A stretch of DNA of 29,797 nucleotides, taken from JAUXEH01 sp965602945. Lineage in GTDB: Bacteria; Acidobacteriota; Aminicenantia; Aminicenantales; Aminicenantaceae. Shown here one piece after another: positions 8,551 through 17,012 of the stretch. Below the pieces are notes generated by a model that was given only the letters and a program-made list of their open reading frames with translations, had not been told where the DNA came from and did no database searches. The position numbers were made by a program, and so were the translations under genes. Numbering within the stretch: position 1 is the first letter of the stretch; every line of letters starts with the position of its first letter. Location: contig CBFDBC010000014.1 in NCBI GenBank assembly GCA_965602945.1, forward strand, positions 1-29,797, in the 5' to 3' direction.

Positions 8551-10824
8551 ATGAAATCGAAGATAATCTCTGCGCTTATGTGCTGTATCCTGGTGCTGGC
8601 TCTGTTTCCCGGATTCCTTTCGTCTCAGGTAGATCCGGCCGCATACGAACGGGCAGCCCGGCTTCGGACCGAGTTCCAGTCCCTGGCCTTGAACATGGTG
8701 GACAGAGGAGGCTGGATCGATAAGACACCCCGCTACTGGTACCGAAAGTCCGTCGAGGGAGGCTCCGAATTCCACGTTGTGGATGCCGAGGCCCTTACCA
8801 AACGACCCGCTTTCGACCATCAACGCCTGGCTGAGTCTTTGAGCGAGCTGCTGAAAGACACAATCGAACCCAGGAACCTGCCCTTCCGCTCCATAAGCTA
8901 CTCGGACAACGAAGCTTCGATCCGGTTCGAGATCGGGGAATGGGCCTATGCCTGCGACCTGGAATCCTTCACCTGCACGAGGGAGGGACCTGCCCGGCGC
9001 TGGAGGCGCGGAGGATTTTCCATGTGGGAGAGGGGCCCGGCTCCCGAGGCTTCTTCCTCAGAGTCCAAGGCCTCTCCGGACGGCAGGTGGGAAGCCCATA
9101 TCAAAAATTACAACGTCTACATCCGATCCAAAGAAACCGGCGATGAGATAACTCTCAGCAGGGATGGGTCTGAAGGAAACTACTACACCTACGCCTCTCT
9201 GGCCTGGGCACCCGATTCCCGGAAACTGGCAGGCTTCCGGCTGAAACGCGGATATCACCGCATCATACACTACGTCGAATCCTCTCCGAGCGACCAGCTT
9301 CAACCAAAACACCACCAGATGGAATACGCCAAGCCGGGCGACGCACTGGACGTCGATCAGCCCGTCCTTTTCCTGATCGACTCTCGTAAGCGGATCGATA
9401 TCGACAACTCCCTGTTCCCGGATCCCTATGACCTGTCGCAGCCCGTGTGGAGGAAAGACAGCCGTGCGTTCACCTTCGAGTACAACCAGCGCGGCCACCA
9501 GGTCTATCGGATAATCGAGGTCGATGCCACGGGCACGCCCCGGGCCGTCGTCAGCGAGGAGGCCGACACGTTTTTCTGTTATTCGGACAAGAGATTTCGG
9601 CACGATGTCGGCGATGGGGAAGAGGTCATATGGATGTCGGAGCGTGACGGGTGGAACCATCTCTACCTGTTTGACGGTGCCTCGGGGGCCGTCAAAAACC
9701 AGATCACGAAAGGGGAGTGGGTAGTGCGCGGCGTCGACAAGGTGGATATCGAGAACCGCTGGATCTACTTCCGGGCAGGCGGCATGACCCCTGGAATGGA
9801 TCCCTATTTCATGTCCGGCTGTCGCATCAACTTCGATGGGACGGGGCTCACGATCCTGACAGAGGGGGACGGACAGCACAGCCTGTCGTATTCGGCGGAT
9901 ATTACCTACTTCATCGACACCTGGTCACGGGTCGACCAGGCCCCTGTCACGGAGCTTCGCCGGATCGCGGACCTGCAGCTCCTGATGCAGGTGGAAAAAA
10001 CCGACATGGGCCGGCTGGTCGAAGCGGGCTGGAAAGCCCCCGAGGTTTTTGTATCAAAGGCCCGGGACGGCCGCACCGATATTTGGGGGATCATCAACCG
10101 TCCCCTGGATTTCGATCCCTCCCGGAAGTACCCGGTCATCGAATACATCTATGCCGGACCGCACGGCTCGTTCGTGCCCAAGACATTCAGCCCCTTCAAC
10201 CGCATGCAGGGCCTGGCGGAGATGGGATTCATCGTGGTCCAGATCGACGGCATGGGCACGAACCACCGCTCCAAGGCCTTCCACGATGTGTGCTGGAAGA
10301 ACCTGGGTGATGCCGGGTTTCCCGACCGGATATTGTGGCACCAGGCTGTGGCCGCCAAATATGATTATTACGACACCACGCGTGTGGGCATCTATGGAAA
10401 TTCCGCGGGTGGACAAAATGCCCTGGGCGGCATGCTCTTCCATCCCGAATTCTACGGAGCGGCGGTCTCCTCCTGCGGGTGTCACGACAACCGCATGGAC
10501 AAGATCTGGTGGAACGAGCAGTGGATGGGCTGGCCATTGGGACCTGACTATGCCGCCTCCTCCAACGTGGACAACGCCCACCGTCTCAAGGGAAAACTGC
10601 TGCTCATATTGGGCGAGATGGACACCAACGTGGATCCGGCCTCCACCATGCAGGTGGTCGATGCCCTGATCAAGGCAGACAAGGTTTTTGATCTGTTGGT
10701 GATCCCTGGAGGCGGCCACGGCATGGGCGGCGCCTACGGGCAGCGGAAGATGGTTGATTTCTTCGTGAACACCCTCCAGGCCAGGGAAACACCGGACTGG
10801 AACCGTATCGAGCAGGAGAACTGA
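8551..10824 (+). CDS. Secreted S9 family serine peptidase (DPP IV-like, S9B)
   Basis: 757 residues from the ATG at 8551. That start is chosen over the in-frame one at 8428 because TTAGGAGGAACC immediately precedes it and a signal peptide begins there (K2, K4, core to about residue 27). A DPP IV-type beta-propeller spans about 90-470, containing SPDGRWEA and WAPDSRKLAGF blade motifs, with an alpha/beta-hydrolase domain at about 500-750. The catalytic triad is Ser618 in GNSAGG, Asp691 in GEMDTNVDP and His723 in GGGHGMGG. The family cleaves short peptides, typically after Pro or Ala, in the periplasm or outside the cell. The nucleophile elbow has Ala where DPP IV usually has Tyr. It is tail-to-tail with the acyltransferase gene, with 3 bp between stops. 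Confidence 0.92.
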   Translation: MKSKIISALMCCILVLALFPGFLSSQVDPAAYERAARLRTEFQSLALNMVDRGGWIDKTPRYWYRKSVEGGSEFHVVDAEALTKRPAFDHQRLAESLSELLKDTIEPRNLPFRSISYSDNEASIRFEIGEWAYACDLESFTCTREGPARRWRRGGFSMWERGPAPEASSSESKASPDGRWEAHIKNYNVYIRSKETGDEITLSRDGSEGNYYTYASLAWAPDSRKLAGFRLKRGYHRIIHYVESSPSDQLQPKHHQMEYAKPGDALDVDQPVLFLIDSRKRIDIDNSLFPDPYDLSQPVWRKDSRAFTFEYNQRGHQVYRIIEVDATGTPRAVVSEEADTFFCYSDKRFRHDVGDGEEVIWMSERDGWNHLYLFDGASGAVKNQITKGEWVVRGVDKVDIENRWIYFRAGGMTPGMDPYFMSGCRINFDGTGLTILTEGDGQHSLSYSADITYFIDTWSRVDQAPVTELRRIADLQLLMQVEKTDMGRLVEAGWKAPEVFVSKARDGRTDIWGIINRPLDFDPSRKYPVIEYIYAGPHGSFVPKTFSPFNRMQGLAEMGFIVVQIDGMGTNHRSKAFHDVCWKNLGDAGFPDRILWHQAVAAKYDYYDTTRVGIYGNSAGGQNALGGMLFHPEFYGAAVSSCGCHDNRMDKIWWNEQWMGWPLGPDYAASSNVDNAHRLKGKLLLILGEMDTNVDPASTMQVVDALIKADKVFDLLVIPGGGHGMGGAYGQRKMVDFFVNTLQARETPDWNRIEQEN

Positions 10825-10827
10825 GGA

Positions 10828-11958
10828 TCACCAAGCGAATCTCAGCACAAAATTGTCGTTTTCAGAAAGGATCGCCACGGAATTTTGCTCGATCGTCAAG
10901 GGGAAGACCAGATCGGGCTGGCCTGTACCGAAATCCAGTTTATCCAGCGGCAGCCGAGAGATGTTCGTGACCAGGCAGCCGCGGGCAGGCTCAAAAGGTT
11001 TGAGCCGGTCGAACCGTTTTTCAGCGATGGTGGACTCCAGCTCTTTCAAATAATCGACAAAGCTCGCCCGGGTCACTTCCGGCATGGATTGCCTTATGGC
11101 AGCAGCCACGTCTTCGACGCTTGAATCAACGATCTTCTGAGTCTCGAACGTCATGGCTTTAAGCATTATCCCGTTCCCGCAAAACTTTCGGCCGTATTCA
11201 AGTATCACCCTGCGCACATCGATCGGCATGCTCAGCCGGACCTGCTCTCCAAAGGAGTTGCTTTGAACCTGCACGGCCTTTTTCACGGCCATGGCGGATA
11301 GAATGTCATTCGAGGAGATCCTCAGGTCGTGCCTAGAGGTCACCTCCTCGATGGAGGTCTGAACATCCTGTTTCGCGATCTTCTCGATCTCGATGGTGTA
11401 TACACGATCATCCGGCAAAGGTTGTGGCACATCATCCCGGAAAGTAAACTCTCTGAGCCGCGTACGAGTGTGATGCGGCATAACGAGATAACGGATGAGG
11501 TGTTTCCGGAATGGAATCCGGTGGCCGCGCGAGACCGCGGCCAGCGCCGACAGAAAATAGAAGTAGCTGTACCCGTCCCCGGCAAGATGATTCAGCTTGG
11601 GGATCAAAACCGTGCCGTTCTTGTAGTGCAGGATCTTGATGTGAAACAGTTTTTTCATGCTGGAGGGATTCGAGCGGCGGTACTTCTCGTAGAGGTTCTC
11701 GTGTGTCGCGCCGGCATCGAATTCCCCCTCCCGGCACTCTTCCGTGATACACTCCTGTTCCGAATAGCCGTTAAAACGGATGACCCCACGAGTGTATTCA
11801 CCGAAAAGGGGCCGGAATGCCCAAGAAAGGAACTTCACGGCCTCATGGACGCTTCTGGAGGCCAGTCCATGCCGGTAATAGAGCAGCATCTCGATGGGAT
11901 AGCTCCCATCTGCAAACAGAACATCGACCTGTGAGATGTCTATTTCCCGCATCGGCAT
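10828..11958 (-). CDS. BAHD-like / CoA-dependent acyltransferase-superfamily protein
   Basis: 376 residues from ATG 11958; an ATG at 11952 and a TTG at 11988 are alternative starts, and no strong ribosome site decides. The chloramphenicol-acetyltransferase/BAHD fold is indicated by the catalytic HxxxDG (HLAGDG, residues 124-129) and by DFGTG near the C-terminus (residues 342-346), matching the plant and fungal BAHD pair HxxxDG plus DFGWG. Such enzymes transfer an acyl group from CoA or a carrier to an alcohol or amine. No signal peptide or membrane segment is seen, so it is probably cytoplasmic. The substrate is unknown. Length is somewhat below the 430-450 residues of plant BAHDs. It is divergent from the Ser/Thr kinase gene, and a palindrome lies between them. 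Related CAT-fold families (PapA-like, wax-ester synthase) are alternatives. Confidence 0.75.
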   Translation of the reverse strand: MPMREIDISQVDVLFADGSYPIEMLLYYRHGLASRSVHEAVKFLSWAFRPLFGEYTRGVIRFNGYSEQECITEECREGEFDAGATHENLYEKYRRSNPSSMKKLFHIKILHYKNGTVLIPKLNHLAGDGYSYFYFLSALAAVSRGHRIPFRKHLIRYLVMPHHTRTRLREFTFRDDVPQPLPDDRVYTIEIEKIAKQDVQTSIEEVTSRHDLRISSNDILSAMAVKKAVQVQSNSFGEQVRLSMPIDVRRVILEYGRKFCGNGIMLKAMTFETQKIVDSSVEDVAAAIRQSMPEVTRASFVDYLKELESTIAEKRFDRLKPFEPARGCLVTNISRLPLDKLDFGTGQPDLVFPLTIEQNSVAILSENDNFVLRFAW

Positions 11959-12098
11959 TTCATATAGAGCAGGCAAACCATGAGCCAATTCTCATTTTTC
12001 TCTTCAAAACTTTATGTCAACAGAAAACAGGCTGTCAAGCACGAGGACTGAAACGTTTGTCCAGACACATCATACAAAAGGGAAACAGATTGTACAAA

Positions 12099-12115
12099 GT
12101 AAGCAGCCTGCTTAC
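12099..12115. promoter_or_regulatory. Perfect palindrome, candidate operator between acyltransferase and kinase genes
   Basis: GTAAGCAG and CTGCTTAC form perfect 8-bp arms around one central C. The site ends 10 bp upstream of the TTGACA box before the kinase gene. Half-sites of the TAAGCA type with a short centre are seen at TetR-family operators (from general knowledge), but no TetR gene is present in the window. Confidence 0.45.
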
Positions 12116-12125
12116 GAGAATCCGT

Positions 12126-12154
12126 TTGACAGAGAAAATCGATATGTTTAATCT
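12126..12154 (+). promoter_or_regulatory. Candidate promoter for the Ser/Thr kinase gene
   Basis: A perfect TTGACA (12126-12131) is followed by TTTAAT (12147-12152, 15-bp spacer) or TAATCT (12149-12154, 17-bp spacer). The -10 ends about 24 bp before the ATG at 12178, leaving a short leader without a clear Shine-Dalgarno sequence. Confidence 0.45.
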
Positions 12155-12177
12155 GTACTTACCGATACAGAAATCGC

Positions 12178-15100
12178 ATGAACGTAAAATGCCCGCAGTG
12201 CGAGTTTGAAAACCAGGATACTGCCCACTTCTGCGCGGACTGCGGGACTCAGCTCCTTCAGAAAGACGGGACTCCGACTTCGCCCACCAGAACCCTCATG
12301 ACACCCGTCGAGGAACTGACCACAGGCTCAACATTTGCCGGGCGCTACCAGATCATCGAGGAGATCGGCAGGGGAGGCATGGGCCGGATCTACAAGGTCT
12401 TCGACACGGAGATCGACGAGAAGGTCGCCCTCAAGCTCATCAAACCCGAGGTGGCCGCCGACAAGGGCAACATCGAGCGCTTCCGCAACGAGATGAAATT
12501 CGCCCGCCAGGTCGGACATCCCAACGTCTCGCGTATGTTCGACCTGGGAAAACACGAGGGCACCTACTTTATCACCATGGAGTACGTTCCCGGGGAGGAC
12601 CTCAAGAGCTTCATCCGCCGCATTGGCCAGCTCCCGGTGGGCAAGGCGGTTTCCATAGCCAGACAGGTGGCGGACGGCCTGAACGAAGCCCACCGCCAGG
12701 GAGTCATCCACCGGGACCTCAAGCCGCGGAACGTCATCATCGACCGCGAGGGCAACGCCAGGATCATGGACTTCGGGATCGCCCGCTCGCTCAAGAGTGA
12801 GGGCATGACCGAAAAAGGCATCATGGTCGGTACTCCGGAGTATATGTCTCCTGAGCAGACCGAATCCCGGGACGTGGATCAGAGGTCCGACATCTATTCC
12901 CTCGGCATCCTCCTCTTCGAGATGCTGACAGGCCGCATCCCCTTCGAAGGGGAGACTCCCATAAGTGTCGCCATCAAACAGAAGACCGAAAAGCCCCCTC
13001 GGCCGGAAGAGTTCAACCCGAGGATCCCCGAGGAGCTCAGCCGGCTGATCCTGAAATGCATGGAGAAGGACCCGGCAATTAGGTATCAGTCGGCCGAAGA
13101 AGTAATGTCCGCTCTGGACGTGATTGAGAAGGAGCTCCCCACCACCGAGACCACAGCACCAAGGAGGAAACCGACGACGTCCAGGGAGGTCACCGTCACG
13201 TTGGGCCTGAAAAAGACGGTGCTTCCGATCGCGGTGGTGGTTGTGGTGGTGGTCGCTGCAATCCTTCTGCTCCGCCCATTGTTTTTCCGCACGGCACCTC
13301 CCACAGTAGCCGGCGACAAGCCCTCCCTGGCCATCCTCTACTTCAAGAACAACACCGGAGACGCGAGCCTGGAACACTGGCGGACCGCCCTCACCGATCT
13401 CCTGATCACCGACCTGGCCCAGTCAAGGTTTGTCCGCGTGCTCAGCGCGGAGAGGCTCTTCAATGTCCTCGAAGACCTGGACCAGCTTCAGGCCGCAACG
13501 TATTCGTCGGACACCCTGAGGGAAGTGGCGGAAAGGAGCCGGGTCGACCATGTCCTGGTGGGAAACTACACGGAGGCGGGGGACAAGTACCGAATCAACG
13601 TGTCCCTGCAGGAGGCCGCATCCGGAGAGCTCATCTCCTCCGAGAATGTCGAGGGAGAAGGGGAGCGGAGTTTTTACGCCATGGTGGACGAACTCACCCG
13701 GTGGATCAAGTCCAATTTCGAGCTGTCCGAAGCCAACCTGGCCGCCGACCCGGATAGCGAGGTGGCAGACATCACCTCGGCTTCACCTGAGGCCTACAAA
13801 CTCTACAGCGAAGGTAGGCGCCTGCATCTACAGGGGAGATACCAGCAGAGCATCGTGAAGATACAGGAAGCGCTGGAGATCGATCCGGATTTCGCCATGG
13901 CCCATCGGTCTCTGGCCGTATCCTACGGCAACATGGGGCGCCAGCCGGCTCGCAACCGGGCCGTGCAAAAGGCCTTCGAGCTGAGCGACCAGGTCTCGGA
14001 AAGGGAACGTCTGGCAATCCGGGGAGACTACTACATGTCTTCGCGGCAGACGTATGACAGGGCCATCGAGTCATATCAGAGGCTGCTGTCGCTCTACCCG
14101 GATGACAGGATCGCCAACATCAACCTGGGGATCGTATATTTTGCTATAGAGGAATTCGAAAAGGCCGTCGAGCTGTATCAGGCCTATAGCCGTTATAATC
14201 CGGACGGTCTTCTGGGATACTGGAACCTGGGCGAGACATTTATGGCTATGGGAAACTACCGTGAGGCTCGAGAGACGTTCGAACGCTATCTCGAATACGA
14301 CCCGGGCAACCTCGGTGTCCAGGAGAAGATCGTTGCCGTCTATCTATTCGAAGGAGATTTCGAGAAGGCGCAATCACTTATCCAGCAAGTGCTCGAATCC
14401 CATCCGGAGTGGCAGGATGCGGCCAACATCTATTTGGGACACGCACAGCTCCTGGATGGGAACGTGTCCTCAGCCGAGGAGTTCTACACCCTGCTTCCGG
14501 AGGGAAGCCAGACCAGGAAGGTAAACCTGGCCAGCCTTTTCCTTTATCAGGGAAGATTCCAGGCCGCTTTGGAGCTGCTCCGGGCCAGCCCGGTCTTCTA
14601 TTATGCCCTCGCCGACATGAGCCTGAAGTGCGGCCGACCCGAGGCTGCATTGGAACAGTATGAGAAGGAGATGCGCGACGCTGTGCGTGCACAGGAAATC
14701 TGGTGGCAGATCCAGACCCTCCACCATCAGGGGCTCGCCTATCTGCAGCTGGGCCGGTTCGACGAAGCCGAAAAGAAATCCGGGGAGATAAGGGAATTGA
14801 TCGACGGCGGCATGAATCACAACCTGGAACGCTACCATCAGCATCTCCGGGGCATGATGCAGATGCAGAAGGGGGAGTATGGCGCAGCGGTGGACTCTTT
14901 GAACAGAGCCGCTGATTCGTTGTATACGCCGGAGAGCAACTTCCCCCATATCCATGCCCTGTTCTGGAGCACGCTGGGAGAGGCTTTTTACCACACAGGA
15001 AACTGGGCAGGAGCCCGGGCCCAGTTCGAGAAGGTGATCGCATTGACGTTCGGGCGCCTGACGGAGGGAGACTTCTACACACGCAGTTTCTACTGGCTGG

Positions 15101-15237
15101 GCAAGATTTACCAGGCTCAGGACCGGCCGGAAAAGGCCGTCACGAACTTCCGCAGGTTCCTGGAGCTCTGGAAAGATGCCGATCCGGGGCTTCCCGAGGT
15201 CGAGGACGCCCGGACCCAGCTCGCAAGCCTTCAGTAA
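12178..15237 (+). CDS. Membrane-anchored Ser/Thr protein kinase with N-terminal zinc ribbon, FlgO/TolB-like domain and TPRs
   Basis: 1019 residues. A zinc ribbon sits at 5-23 (C5, C8, C19, C22). A Hanks-type kinase domain spans about 56-310: Gly loop IGRGGMG 63-69, Lys86, HRDLKPRN from 178 with catalytic Asp180, DFG 198-200, and PEYMSPEQ in the activation segment. One membrane segment lies at about 349-371, including a run of seven Val. A FlgO/TolB N-terminal-like domain follows (about 380-500, beginning PSLAILYFKNNTGD). Multiple TPR repeats run from about 537 to the end. The kinase part is expected in the cytoplasm and the TPR part outside it. All catalytic residues are present, so it should be active. 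It lies downstream of a promoter and palindrome shared with the divergent acyltransferase. Partners and substrates cannot be read. No clear ribosome site precedes the ATG. Confidence 0.93.
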   Translation: MNVKCPQCEFENQDTAHFCADCGTQLLQKDGTPTSPTRTLMTPVEELTTGSTFAGRYQIIEEIGRGGMGRIYKVFDTEIDEKVALKLIKPEVAADKGNIERFRNEMKFARQVGHPNVSRMFDLGKHEGTYFITMEYVPGEDLKSFIRRIGQLPVGKAVSIARQVADGLNEAHRQGVIHRDLKPRNVIIDREGNARIMDFGIARSLKSEGMTEKGIMVGTPEYMSPEQTESRDVDQRSDIYSLGILLFEMLTGRIPFEGETPISVAIKQKTEKPPRPEEFNPRIPEELSRLILKCMEKDPAIRYQSAEEVMSALDVIEKELPTTETTAPRRKPTTSREVTVTLGLKKTVLPIAVVVVVVVAAILLLRPLFFRTAPPTVAGDKPSLAILYFKNNTGDASLEHWRTALTDLLITDLAQSRFVRVLSAERLFNVLEDLDQLQAATYSSDTLREVAERSRVDHVLVGNYTEAGDKYRINVSLQEAASGELISSENVEGEGERSFYAMVDELTRWIKSNFELSEANLAADPDSEVADITSASPEAYKLYSEGRRLHLQGRYQQSIVKIQEALEIDPDFAMAHRSLAVSYGNMGRQPARNRAVQKAFELSDQVSERERLAIRGDYYMSSRQTYDRAIESYQRLLSLYPDDRIANINLGIVYFAIEEFEKAVELYQAYSRYNPDGLLGYWNLGETFMAMGNYREARETFERYLEYDPGNLGVQEKIVAVYLFEGDFEKAQSLIQQVLESHPEWQDAANIYLGHAQLLDGNVSSAEEFYTLLPEGSQTRKVNLASLFLYQGRFQAALELLRASPVFYYALADMSLKCGRPEAALEQYEKEMRDAVRAQEIWWQIQTLHHQGLAYLQLGRFDEAEKKSGEIRELIDGGMNHNLERYHQHLRGMMQMQKGEYGAAVDSLNRAADSLYTPESNFPHIHALFWSTLGEAFYHTGNWAGARAQFEKVIALTFGRLTEGDFYTRSFYWLGKIYQAQDRPEKAVTNFRRFLELWKDADPGLPEVEDARTQLASLQ

Positions 15238-15363
15238 GAACACTCGAAGCCGCTTATTCCTTCTCATCCGGTATAGCTTCCGCTTTATCGGAAATCCATA
15301 GCCCCAATAACCCGTACGCCCTATTTTCAAAGCAGTGATTAATCTTTTTCAAGGAGAATGAAC

Positions 15364-15732
15364 ATGAAAACATTGGTGATTATTCTGGTGCTGCTGCTGG
15401 CCGCATTCACGTTTGCCGGAGGGCCCGATCTTTCCGGAACATGGAAAGGTGAAACATCGGTCGACGGCGCGGCAGTTGATCTGACCCTGGTGTTAAACAA
15501 AGCCGGAGATTCATATTCAGGCACCATCACGGATTCCGCCGGAGACTCGGACAATGCGGAGATCGCGGATGTGAAGCTGGACGGAAACCAGCTGAGTTTT
15601 TCTTTCATGATCAACAACGGGGTGGAAAATCTGGCTGTCCAGGTGGCCCTCGAAGTCGATGAGAGTACAATGAAAGGAAATTGGGAGAGCGAGGACGGAA
15701 ATTACGGCTCGATCAATATGGAGAAGATCTGA
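15364..15732 (+). CDS. Small secreted beta-rich protein
   Basis: 122 residues from the second of two close ATGs (15358, 15364). AAGGAG lies seven bases before 15364 but almost abuts 15358, which favours 15364. A signal peptide is clear: K2, a hydrophobic core at 4-16, cleavage near FAG at 17-19. The mature part alternates hydrophobic strands and turns: DLSGTWKGE at the start, then LTLVLNKAGDSYSGTITD, KLDGNQLSFSF and MKGNWES. This suggests a small lipocalin-like or other beta-barrel, of the 'GTWKG' kind common in periplasmic proteins. No cysteines or catalytic motif are seen. It follows the kinase gene by 126 bp without a clear terminator, so cotranscription is possible. Confidence 0.85.
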   Translation: MKTLVIILVLLLAAFTFAGGPDLSGTWKGETSVDGAAVDLTLVLNKAGDSYSGTITDSAGDSDNAEIADVKLDGNQLSFSFMINNGVENLAVQVALEVDESTMKGNWESEDGNYGSINMEKI

Positions 15733-15774
15733 CATCGGCCTGTCCCCTCATTGCCAATTATTCGCAGGTCAAAC

Positions 15775-15807
15775 AGACTGCCGCGTCGCTTCGCCCCTCG
15801 CAGTGAC
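15775..15807 (-). repeat. Dispersed palindromic intergenic repeat of the GTCATTGCGAGnnnCGAAGCGACGC type
   Basis: On the minus strand the segment begins GTCACTGCGAGGGGCGAAGC and continues into GACGCGGCAGTCT. It closely matches a dispersed intergenic repeat that recurs in many bacterial genomes with the core GTCATTGCGAG...GAAGCGA...GCAATCT (from memory of genome sequences). It contains the short dyad GCGTCGCTTCGC. Only one copy is in the window. The small open frame running through it is likely not a gene. Confidence 0.6.
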
Positions 15808-15900
15808 ATTAAGAACAAATCCACGGCAAACCTGAAAATATCTTCACAAGATCCTGATATCCAGAACTTTTCGAAAGAGGGCATTATGACCAAAATGGGG

Positions 15901-15906
15901 TATAAT
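15901..15906 (+). promoter_or_regulatory. Possible -10 element of the LytS-like/LytTR operon
   Basis: A perfect TATAAT lies 26 bp before the ATG at 15933. No convincing -35 hexamer is found 16-18 bp upstream, so an activator-dependent promoter or a chance match is possible. Confidence 0.3.
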
Positions 15907-15932
15907 GATACTCTAAATCCGGGCAAACGAAC

Positions 15933-17012
15933 ATGAGAGTTCCTTCCATAAAATCGTCCTTCCTCCGGTACTTCCTGGACGAGCTCCCCATCATACTGTT
16001 CTTCTGCCAGATACTGGGGATAACGGCGTCTCTGGTCCTCATGATCTACGGCGAGAACAGTTCATCGGGAGAAACCATCGCCATAAGCTTAATTTACGCC
16101 AACAGTTTCGGACTGTTCACCAAACTGACCGGAGCGATGTTCTATGCGCGTTTCTTCCCCGTTCATTCGCGGAAAAATCTGATCCATGTGATGCTTTGGG
16201 TCCCTTCGATTTTTATCGGCACCGTGATCGGTACTGAATTCACGAACTTGATCAGCCGGTGGCTCTTCTGGGTCAGATTCCCGCGGTTTTTTTCGGACGC
16301 ACATCTGACGAGGCTGGGTGCCAACCTGGTCATGGTATACGCTTTTTCCATCATGGCCTTCATCTACATCGTGGCCAGGAAACGGCTGCGGCGAAACATC
16401 CTGGAATACGAGCGCCTCCGGCGCCTGCAGGCGCAGACACAGTTCTCAGCCCTTCAGGCGAAGATCAATCCTCATTTCCTGTTCAATACACTCAACACCA
16501 TGCTCAACCTCGTGCATAAGGAGCCTGAAAAACTCGAGTCCATGATCCTGAATCTGTCGGACATCTACAGGAAAATCCTGCAGTATCCCGAGGACAAAAT
16601 GATCGACCTCGAAGAGGAGGTCAAGCTCCTGCAAAAATACCTGGAGATCGAAAAAATCCGGATGGGAGACAGGCTTACCTTCCAGATAGACATTGAACCC
16701 GGACTAGAGGATTTCCCCATCCCTCCGCTCCTGGTCGAACCGGTGGTGGAGAACGCGATCATTCATGGAATCAGCCCCAAGGCAGAGGGAGGGAATATCG
16801 ATATCCGGGCAGAGACAGGGAAGAATATGGCAAGGATCACGGTATCCGATAATGGGGTTGGGATCGGAGATTCGGACCCGGAGGCCGGCTTCGGATTGTA
16901 TTCCGTAAGGGAAAGGCTCCAACTGAAATACAAGGACAGGGCCAGCTTCAAGATCATGGAACTTCTCGGCGGCGGAACGGAAGTGAGCATGGAGATACCG
17001 CGTGAAGATTAA
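15933..17012 (+). CDS. LytS/YehU-type sensor histidine kinase
   Basis: 359 residues. Four hydrophobic membrane segments (about 17-38, 48-74, 84-106, 127-148) are followed by a short coiled linker and the His_kinase domain. The phospho-acceptor is His181 in INPHFLFNTLN, the hallmark of the LytS group. The HATPase domain shows N-box Asn274 (VVENAIIHG), DNGVGIG at 306-312, and the Gly-rich GFGLYSVRERL at 319-329. There is no large extracellular sensor domain, so it likely senses a membrane or envelope signal or another membrane protein. It overlaps the response regulator gene by 11 bp, and an orphan permease gene follows, suggesting a sensor-regulator-transporter module. Confidence 0.93.
   Translation: MRVPSIKSSFLRYFLDELPIILFFCQILGITASLVLMIYGENSSSGETIAISLIYANSFGLFTKLTGAMFYARFFPVHSRKNLIHVMLWVPSIFIGTVIGTEFTNLISRWLFWVRFPRFFSDAHLTRLGANLVMVYAFSIMAFIYIVARKRLRRNILEYERLRRLQAQTQFSALQAKINPHFLFNTLNTMLNLVHKEPEKLESMILNLSDIYRKILQYPEDKMIDLEEEVKLLQKYLEIEKIRMGDRLTFQIDIEPGLEDFPIPPLLVEPVVENAIIHGISPKAEGGNIDIRAETGKNMARITVSDNGVGIGDSDPEAGFGLYSVRERLQLKYKDRASFKIMELLGGGTEVSMEIPRED

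Noticed and set aside
12328..13377. 349-codon open frame on the - strand inside the kinase gene
   Set aside because: It is the antisense of the intact kinase domain; the product is rich in D, G, H and L with no recognisable motif.
14470..15330. 286-codon open frame on the - strand opposite the TPR region
   Set aside because: Antisense shadow of the TPR repeats, with no ribosome site and no recognisable family.
15751..15936. Small open frame (61 codons) upstream of the LytS-like kinase
   Set aside because: It runs through the palindromic repeat, has no ribosome site, and its translation is the kind of spurious product that repeats of this type generate.
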